Origin: Perkinsus olseni
Lineage: Eukaryota; Perkinsozoa; Perkinsida; Perkinsidae
Assembly (NCBI GenBank): GCA_013115135.1
Contig: JABANP010000659.1
Span: 1-24,231 of the forward strand
Direction: 5' to 3'
DNA length: 24,231 bases
Shown: positions 19,360-24,231 of the stretch, piece after piece
Position numbering within the stretch: position 1 is the first letter of the stretch
Layout of the letters: every line of letters starts with the position of its first letter
Program-made: the position numbers and the translations under genes
Notes under the pieces: generated by a model
The model's database searches: none
Seen by the model: only the letters and a program-made list of their open reading frames with translations
Told to the model about the DNA's origin: nothing

Positions 19360-19366
19360 GGGAAAC
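19360..19366 (+). promoter_or_regulatory. GGGAAAC -1 frameshift slippery site (gag to protease)
   Basis: The heptamer is phased G GGA AAC in the gag frame (codons gga 19361-19363, aac 19364-19366), matching the X XXY YYZ rule. A -1 slip leads into the protease frame, which is open from 19339 (after a TAG at 19336) to 20250. GGGAAAC is a known retroviral slippery heptamer. A structured element begins nine bases downstream. Confidence 0.65.
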
Positions 19367-20250
19367 TACCAGAGGGCCTTCGAGAGCCGGCAGTTAGCTC
19401 GGAGGCTTCCGTCATCGAGGCCGGCGATGCCACCCTGTACCATTCGTCGTCTTTCCCAACGTCCCTTCCTTCTGCTCCGGGACGATATGATTCTACGTCT
19501 TGTGAACCGGCGTGCTATACGTCGTTGCTATGTGACGACTCTATTCAAGTCTCAGACTCGACAGATCCGGATGTGGTGCCTGAGATTGTTGTTAAAGCTC
19601 GGTTGGCGGGAATAGTGGTCGACTGTATTATTGATTCTGCATCGGGATTTTCTTACCTATCTTCGTATGACTTACCTAATATCCCTCTGGCCCCCTTAGA
19701 AGTTGTTCGGCCCACGGCGGCCAGGGTTGCTAACGGAGTGGTGGTCCGTATCCACCAGTATATCTCCGGGGAGCTCGAAGTCTCCCATCGCCATAATGAT
19801 CATATTGTATGTAAGTGTATTGTTGAGGTTCGTATCCTCCCCTGTAAGAGAAGTCTGGGAGCACGTGGTCTCCCTGCCGTCCTTGTAGGACGGGATTTGA
19901 TGTCCAAGCTCAGTATACGGGTTGAAGCCCATCGGTGTACTTGTCAAGGTCAACTCGTCTACGATAGTAACGGCGAAGATGTTAATTGTATCACGTCTCT
20001 TCTTGAGTCCGACTTGGTCTGTCGCCTGGTTGAAACCCTACACGGCAGTTCGAGTGGCCCAGCATCCCAACCCTCGGAGTTCGCGGTCTCCGAGGTGCAG
20101 AAGGGAACTGCCTTGAAGTATTGCGAGGCTCTCGGAGAGCGTCTTGAAGACGCCGTCTTCCCTTTCAGGGAGATCAGCGCGGTTACTGTGCCGCGTTGCT
20201 GCCTTTCTGCCCTGATGTGGGAAAGAATTTCTTTCAAAGAAATTCCCTAG
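19363..20250 (+). CDS. Retroelement aspartic protease region (pro)
   Basis: This is the -1 frame relative to the end of gag. After an acidic, Ser-rich linker (PAVSSEASVIEAGDATLYHS) the protease core appears: IIDSASGFSYLS, with the catalytic Asp codon at 19633 (DSA in place of DTG/DSG), and later LVGRDLMSKLSI, the flap-distal I/L-L-G-x-D/x-hydrophobic segment of retropepsins. The enzyme would cleave the gag-pol polyprotein in the particle. The frame stops with a TAG at 20248-20250, while the next coding frame (+1) is open from 20216, so the two overlap by 35 bases. That step is either a second recoding event or a one-base mutation; no obvious shift signal was identified there. Confidence 0.7.
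   Translation, partial: KLPEGLREPAVSSEASVIEAGDATLYHSSSFPTSLPSAPGRYDSTSCEPACYTSLLCDDSIQVSDSTDPDVVPEIVVKARLAGIVVDCIIDSASGFSYLSSYDLPNIPLAPLEVVRPTAARVANGVVVRIHQYISGELEVSHRHNDHIVCKCIVEVRILPCKRSLGARGLPAVLVGRDLMSKLSIRVEAHRCTCQGQLVYDSNGEDVNCITSLLESDLVCRLVETLHGSSSGPASQPSEFAVSEVQKGTALKYCEALGERLEDAVFPFREISAVTVPRCCLSALMWERISFKEIP
19376..19425 (+). promoter_or_regulatory. Potential H-type pseudoknot downstream of the slippery site
   Basis: Stem 1 pairs 19376-19384 (gccttcgag) with 19398-19406 (ctcggaggc), nine pairs including one G-T. The loop segment gccggc (19386-19391) is complementary to the downstream gccggc (19420-19425), giving a 6-bp stem 2. Connecting loops are 1, 6 and 13 nt. The spacer from the heptamer is 9 nt. 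The pairing is visible in the sequence; formation in RNA is inferred. Confidence 0.5.
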
Positions 20251-23200
20251 CTATCAGCAGTATTTCTGGGAGATATGCTGTCCTCGTCCAGGTCCAACTA
20301 GGCGCCCTCACTTGTATGCCGATAAGATGTACCGGCAGCTGAGTCCGGAAGGCCGGCAGTTGTATCAGGAACTGGTCAACAAGTACGTGGCTCGAGGACA
20401 TTGGCAGCCCATCTCCAAACCCCATACCGACGCTGCGGCCGAGGTTTTCTTGACGGGGTCCCCTTCGAAGGGGAGACTCGTTTGTGATTTTCGGTGCTTG
20501 AACAGCACTCTGCCTAGAAGCTCTACTTCTGGGATTCTTATACCTGTACTTATGTGCTGCCTGCGCCTCCTCAGGCCGGCGGTACTGGTGGTGGCGGACT
20601 GTCACAGTGCGTTCTATATGTTGAGGCACTGTAACCACGAGGGGTGTTTGAATGAGGTTGAGCTCCACGCCGGCGACGGTAGGTATTATTCCTCCAAATG
20701 CGTATGCTTTGGGGTCTTGCATGGCCCTGAGTCATTGGAGTGTAGCTTGGGTTGGCAGATAGAGAAGGTGCTGGAAGAACCCCCTGAGACTGTACAGGCC
20801 GGTGGCATTGCTAAGTTTGTTGATGATCTCACCCTTGCCTTCAGCGCTGCTGATGCAGCTAGGTGCCCCGCTGTTGTCGCTACCATCATCTACTTCCTCG
20901 GGTTGTGTGGCTTCCTCTGTTCTTTGAAGAAGTTCGCGGTCATCGTCCAGGCCGCGGTGGCTGATCTTCTGGGGGCCTTGTCTGAGTTTGTCCTCCCCGA
21001 GGGGTCGATCCTGGGCGTGCGGGTCACTTTTGATGATGATTACTTATGCTTCCGTTGTGATCAGGCTGATCGTCTTGAGGAGGCCCAAGCCATTCTCGAG
21101 GATTCAAGTTGGAGTAAGTCACAAGTGTATGCGGCCTGTGGCGCGGTAGAGTATGATCCGCTCGCCTTGCACGGTGAGCTGAAGCCACTCTGCGACGCCA
21201 CTCGCCGCTTGTTTGGAGCGTGCTTTACGAAGGCCAGCTGGTCTCAGCGGTTGCAGAAGGCTGACTTCAACGAGGCACAATGGCGATGTTGGAATGAGTT
21301 GCAACATCACTTGTCTACGGCCATAAAAGGTTTACTGAGTCAGCCGTGTGAGCACAAGATCCGGTTGTCGCAGGAGCCCTTGAGGCTCATTCTACAGACG
21401 GATGCGTCACTGTCAGGTGGCGGAGTCTTCATCACTGCCATGTCACTCGATGGTTCGACTGTCTCTTTGATACGGGATGCCTTTGCTTGGAGTCCGCTCC
21501 AGCAGAGGTACCACTCTAACAGGAGGGAGATGTTAGCTCTTCATAGGGGTATCTGTTGGCTGAACCGAGTGTTGGCCGAGTTCAAATCCATGTCATTCAA
21601 GTCGTCATCATTCCCTCTGTTGCCGCCGGTGATACAGTCTGATAACAAGGCGACGGTGCGCCTCTGCCTGTCTTCTGCCTCTACACTCAAGATCACTGCT
21701 GTCGAGAAAAATGCCTTGTTCCGGATTGTTTCGGCTATAGGCAGTGAGTTGGCTGAGATTCGAGCACTCTGCGGCTGCTATGAGATTGAGCATGTGGCAG
21801 GACAGGCGAACCACGAGGCTGACCGGTTGAGCCGGGTTTTGAGTGTACCAGTCCGTGGTGAGTCTGCCAAGCCGCTTTTCCAGCTTCTGAATGAGGCCGT
21901 CGGTGGTAACGAAGTGCCGGTCATGGACGACGTCTTCGAACTAGCTGAATTTTTACATTCTCGGGTCAACCATGATCTGTGCTTCGCCTTCTGTGGAGAA
22001 GGATGCCCACGGCCGACTGATGACGAGCTCTACGTCCAGGCCCCGTGTCATCCCGATGAAGATTCGCTGAGGCGGGTAGCAGAGATCTATCCGGCGTTCG
22101 ATGTTCTCGAAGCTGTTGAGTCGTTCGTCGATAGATGTTGTGCGGTGGTGGAAGGGTCTGAGAGCCCTGGTCAGTGCACAAGGGACCGTGCCCAGTGCCG
22201 TCTTACCCTACGCCTCAGGAGTCTATGCTGGGGAATGGGCCAGGCTTGCCGGTTAGTGCGGGTTACTAGGTGGTGTCTGAGGGCTTGGTTCACTGCAGCC
22301 TGCACCACTGAAGGTCGTGGGGATCGTTGTCGATCTCGTCATTTTGAGCCGTTCCCACAGCACTGGGAAAGGCAGGACCTTGTGGACTGGCTCCGGGTCG
22401 ACCAACAGAGTAACCCCAGACTGCCATGCAAAGTTGTGGACCTTGGCGAGTCGGGTGATGTCGTTGCAGTGGGATCTGGTCCATACTACAAGATCGACGG
22501 CGTTGTCTACTTGCGGTCTACAAAGGCGAACGGGGTGGTATGCTTTAGAGCCGTGGTGGATGGCGTGCTGAGAGATATGATACTTCGTGATCTCCATCGT
22601 GCGAATCGTCATGGGAGTGTTGAGACTATGTGTGATAAGTTCACCAACGCCTTTCACGCGGCCGCTATACGTCGTGCGGCCTCGGTTATCAAGAAGCATT
22701 GTGTCATCTGTGCTCGCCTGAATGCTAGGTTCGCTAAGGGTTGGCTGGTTCCGTGCGGAGGACCTTATCATGATATCAGGGCATTGTTGTCGATGACACC
22801 TTATACTGTGGTCGGCATTGACTTTGTGATCATCGCTCCATCTGTTAAGGTGATGATCGGTGCTTGTATTGCTACTCGGCATGTAACTCTGTTTTACGCG
22901 GCCAAGGAGGACTCCAACACCGCGGTGTCTCTGATCCACGAGCTGTCCCTTTTGAGGGGTTTGCCCGTGGAAGTGTTCTCCGACCGGGCGTCCTACTTTC
23001 GATCAGTCACCTTTCAGAGTGGCATGGAGCGGATGGGGATAAAAGCTTCCTACCTGGCTTCTCATAGCCCGTTCGAAGGCTCGGTGTACGAGCGAAGGAA
23101 CAGGGAGCTTAAGCGGGTGCTCCGTTACTTGTTGGAGCTTCCGTCGGTCAAGAAGTTGCTGAGACATTTTGACCCTGACTCGGTGGAGCACGTCCGTCGT

Positions 23201-23821
23201 CTTCGGTTGGTGTTATTGGAGATTGAGTTGATGGTCAACCAACGTCCTCTCGGATTGGTGGATACAGGCGCCGAAGTGCGGACTATCTCTCCTGATAGCC
23301 TCTGTTACGGCTACGCCAGGAGAACCGACCAGGTGGCCGATCCGGGGATAGCAATCTTCACATCCCCTAATGATGAAGTAGATGATGATGATGGTGATGT
23401 TGACGGTATCCTAGGTTCGGTGTCGCCTTATACGAGCCGTCCGGGTGTACGTCCCAGTCCGATCGCAGACGCTGCTCCCAAGCGGCTGTCGGCGATCCGT
23501 AACAGTTTCCTTTCTTTTCATTTTCAGTACTTGAAAGATCGATCTGATAAGGCCATAGCGCGTGGTGCTCCTCAGTCGTCAGTGATGCCACTTTTTGGCA
23601 AGGACGATCTGGTATTTGTCCGCGCTGGTAAATCTATCTACTCAGGTAGAGTGATCGATGTTTTTCCAGGCCGGGATGGAGTGATCCGTCGTGTCTCGGT
23701 CAGGAATGTGAAGATGAATAATGTTAGTGTCGTCTCTCACCACAATGTTGTTAAGTCTTTTCTAGAGTCTGAGCTGGAACTAGGGACCGTATATGTTAGC
23801 GGCCCGCAGGGCCACCAGTGA
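20216..23821 (+). CDS. pol: reverse transcriptase - RNase H - integrase
   Basis: The frame is open from 20216 with no early ATG (the first is at 20327), so it is probably translated by frameshifting from pro. Numbering from the codon at 20312: RT has RLVCDFRCLN (55-64), VADCHSAFY with Asp96, FGVLHGPESL (133-142), FVDD (169-172, catalytic Asp171-172) and an LGV block (234-236). RNase H carries Asp364 (LQTDASLSGGG), Glu406, Asp444 (QSDN) and Asp503 (HVAGQANHEADRLSR). Integrase has an HHCC zinc motif (His762, His767, Cys797, Cys800) and the triad Asp837, Asp891, Glu927, that is D-x53-D-x35-E. The C-terminal GRVIDVFPGRDGVIR block (about 1112-1126) resembles BEL/Pao. All catalytic residues are present and there is no internal stop. 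The frame ends inside the 3' LTR. Confidence 0.92.
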   Translation, partial: CGKEFLSKKFPSYQQYFWEICCPRPGPTRRPHLYADKMYRQLSPEGRQLYQELVNKYVARGHWQPISKPHTDAAAEVFLTGSPSKGRLVCDFRCLNSTLPRSSTSGILIPVLMCCLRLLRPAVLVVADCHSAFYMLRHCNHEGCLNEVELHAGDGRYYSSKCVCFGVLHGPESLECSLGWQIEKVLEEPPETVQAGGIAKFVDDLTLAFSAADAARCPAVVATIIYFLGLCGFLCSLKKFAVIVQAAVADLLGALSEFVLPEGSILGVRVTFDDDYLCFRCDQADRLEEAQAILEDSSWSKSQVYAACGAVEYDPLALHGELKPLCDATRRLFGACFTKASWSQRLQKADFNEAQWRCWNELQHHLSTAIKGLLSQPCEHKIRLSQEPLRLILQTDASLSGGGVFITAMSLDGSTVSLIRDAFAWSPLQQRYHSNRREMLALHRGICWLNRVLAEFKSMSFKSSSFPLLPPVIQSDNKATVRLCLSSASTLKITAVEKNALFRIVSAIGSELAEIRALCGCYEIEHVAGQANHEADRLSRVLSVPVRGESAKPLFQLLNEAVGGNEVPVMDDVFELAEFLHSRVNHDLCFAFCGEGCPRPTDDELYVQAPCHPDEDSLRRVAEIYPAFDVLEAVESFVDRCCAVVEGSESPGQCTRDRAQCRLTLRLRSLCWGMGQACRLVRVTRWCLRAWFTAACTTEGRGDRCRSRHFEPFPQHWERQDLVDWLRVDQQSNPRLPCKVVDLGESGDVVAVGSGPYYKIDGVVYLRSTKANGVVCFRAVVDGVLRDMILRDLHRANRHGSVETMCDKFTNAFHAAAIRRAASVIKKHCVICARLNARFAKGWLVPCGGPYHDIRALLSMTPYTVVGIDFVIIAPSVKVMIGACIATRHVTLFYAAKEDSNTAVSLIHELSLLRGLPVEVFSDRASYFRSVTFQSGMERMGIKASYLASHSPFEGSVYERRNRELKRVLRYLLELPSVKKLLRHFDPDSVEHVRRLRLVLLEIELMVNQRPLGLVDTGAEVRTISPDSLCYGYARRTDQVADPGIAIFTSPNDEVDDDDGDVDGILGSVSPYTSRPGVRPSPIADAAPKRLSAIRNSFLSFHFQYLKDRSDKAIARGAPQSSVMPLFGKDDLVFVRAGKSIYSGRVIDVFPGRDGVIRRVSVRNVKMNNVSVVSHHNVVKSFLESELELGTVYVSGPQGHQ

Positions 23822-24006
23822 TGAGTTCCAGCAGACTCCGTAATTTCATTGTGCCGACATTGTTGTTGTCTCTTTGCGCATGCGTATTTTGCGCTTGCGT
23901 GCAAAGATGTGGATTGAGTCAGCTAAAGTCTTATACCTCCTCTCCTGATATGTCTGGTGTTACAGTGTAACAGTTACACAGTCGGCGGGGACAACGGGGG
24001 GCAACA
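23794..24006 (+). repeat. 3' LTR, 213 bp, carrying the empty hAT site
   Basis: TGTTAGC...GGCAACA, matching the 5' LTR with one substitution (c versus t near 23855), one missing T near the end and a 14-bp insertion near 23960. At about 23938-23945 it has a single tcctctcc, the unoccupied target of the hAT-like element. No clear polypurine tract precedes it: the 30 bases upstream are mixed. Confidence 0.92.
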
Positions 24007-24231
24007 GCGTTACTTCGACTCCTCCTTTCTGTTACATTCTACATGTCATAGTGGAGGAGTTTGACGACCTCGCTAGGATGATGTCCAGAGTAGAGCGAGG
24101 CGATGCCTCTCGCAGAGTTACGACCAATAAAAAAAGGCCACTGAGGACACCTTGAGGAGAGCCTATGCTGCGACATTCTTTGGGAATGGGCATTCTCCGG
24201 GCCGGAGTATGGCGGCAAGTCTTGGGCTGAG
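24007..24231. other. Right flank, no recognised gene
   Basis: A plus-strand frame through 24007 to about 24153 (including EEFDDLARMMSRVERGDASR, ending at TGA) has a coding-like look but no family was recognised and it is cut by the LTR insertion. It could be a host gene remnant or chance. Confidence 0.3.

Larger units (their letters stand above)
17797..19615 (+). pseudogene. gag of the LTR retrotransposon, frame broken
   Basis: Gag forms the virus-like particle and packages element RNA. The chosen start is the ATG at 17797 (MSGVTQSAGT), inside the LTR and just downstream of the hAT insertion. The open frame extends further upstream only into the transposon. Residues about 45-125 are a Lys/Arg- then Glu-rich heptad region, likely coiled coil. 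A capsid-like segment follows with WDQTIDILKKRFGS (about 18640). Frame 1 ends at 18852; the coding sense continues in frame 2 (KLLYEVRQLVVASVLDKLPE), so one base was lost or gained near 18830-18840. An in-frame TAA follows at 18956. The C-terminal part (VTDSQIKEHFRKLGAKD and on) lacks a CCHC zinc knuckle. Frame 2 stops at 19615 unless ribosomes shift at 19360. Confidence 0.75.
16624..24006 (+). mobile_element. LTR retrotransposon (gag-pro-RT-RNase H-integrase), BEL/Pao-like, with nested hAT-like insertion
   Basis: Two near-identical LTRs (200 bp without the insertion, and 213 bp) that begin TGTT and end AACA bound a coding region of about 5.95 kb. The order is gag, aspartic protease, RT, RNase H, integrase, which excludes Ty1/copia. 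The integrase end (ELPSVKK..., a LLEIELMVNQRPL segment, and a C-terminal GRVIDVFPGRDGVIRRV block) is closer to BEL/Pao than to Ty3 as known from those families. The Ty3 type cannot be excluded without a tree. Excluding the 1017-bp insertion plus target duplication, the element is about 6.37 kb. LTR differences are one substitution and two indels, so insertion was recent. The flanks share only GCG next to the ends, a weak 3-bp target duplication. Confidence 0.9.

Noticed and set aside
19950..20250. Second programmed frameshift between protease and RT
   Set aside because: The frames overlap by only 35 bases (20216-20250) and the change would be +1/-2. No shift-prone sequence with downstream structure was recognised, so a one-base mutation is as likely.

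Overview
The window reads as a repeat-rich, probably intergenic stretch of a eukaryotic genome. It has no operon layout, no bacterial gene starts, tandem satellites with units of about 1 kb, an LTR retrotransposon, a decayed DIRS-type element and a non-autonomous DNA transposon. A unicellular protist is the best fit. An alveolate such as Perkinsus is only a guess: no spliced-leader gene, rRNA or tRNA was recognised to settle it. Most open frames in the window look like by-products of repeats.

Region by region: positions 1-2119 hold no recognisable gene, only short inverted repeats and, from about 1290, decayed relatives of the first satellite. Positions 2120-7447 are a head-to-tail array of a 1045-1061 bp unit (five copies plus a fragment); each copy carries a perfect 11-bp-stem hairpin. 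At about 7448 it changes abruptly to a second, unrelated array (7448 to about 10360; two near-identical 1129-bp periods plus diverged ends). That array carries a 44-nt branched inverted-repeat element, identical in three copies. Positions about 10600-13803 are a broken DIRS-like retroelement: a gag-like frame, then a tyrosine-recombinase-class type of reverse transcriptase and the start of an RNase H. The only intact non-mobile gene candidate is on the minus strand at 14771-14962, a 63-residue secreted peptide with a defensin-like cysteine pattern. A short minus-strand fragment resembling an ABCG transporter lies at 15733-15870.

Positions 16624-24006 are a complete LTR retrotransposon of the gag-pro-RT-RNaseH-integrase type. 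Its integrase and C-terminus look more BEL/Pao-like than Ty3-like. The LTRs are almost identical, so it is young. The gag is broken by a one-base shift and a stop, but the 1.17-kilocodon RT-RH-IN frame is intact with all catalytic residues. A GGGAAAC slippery heptamer, nine bases upstream of a potential H-type pseudoknot, sits where gag must shift -1 into protease. The 5' LTR is split by a 1009-bp hAT-like element (13-bp CAGGG termini, perfect 8-bp target duplication), and the 3' LTR preserves the empty site.

How the parts work together: gag, protease and pol of the LTR element would be made from one transcript through frameshifting. The hAT copy now separates most of the 5' LTR from the gag start. 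The satellites and the DIRS remnant show no protein-level interplay with it.
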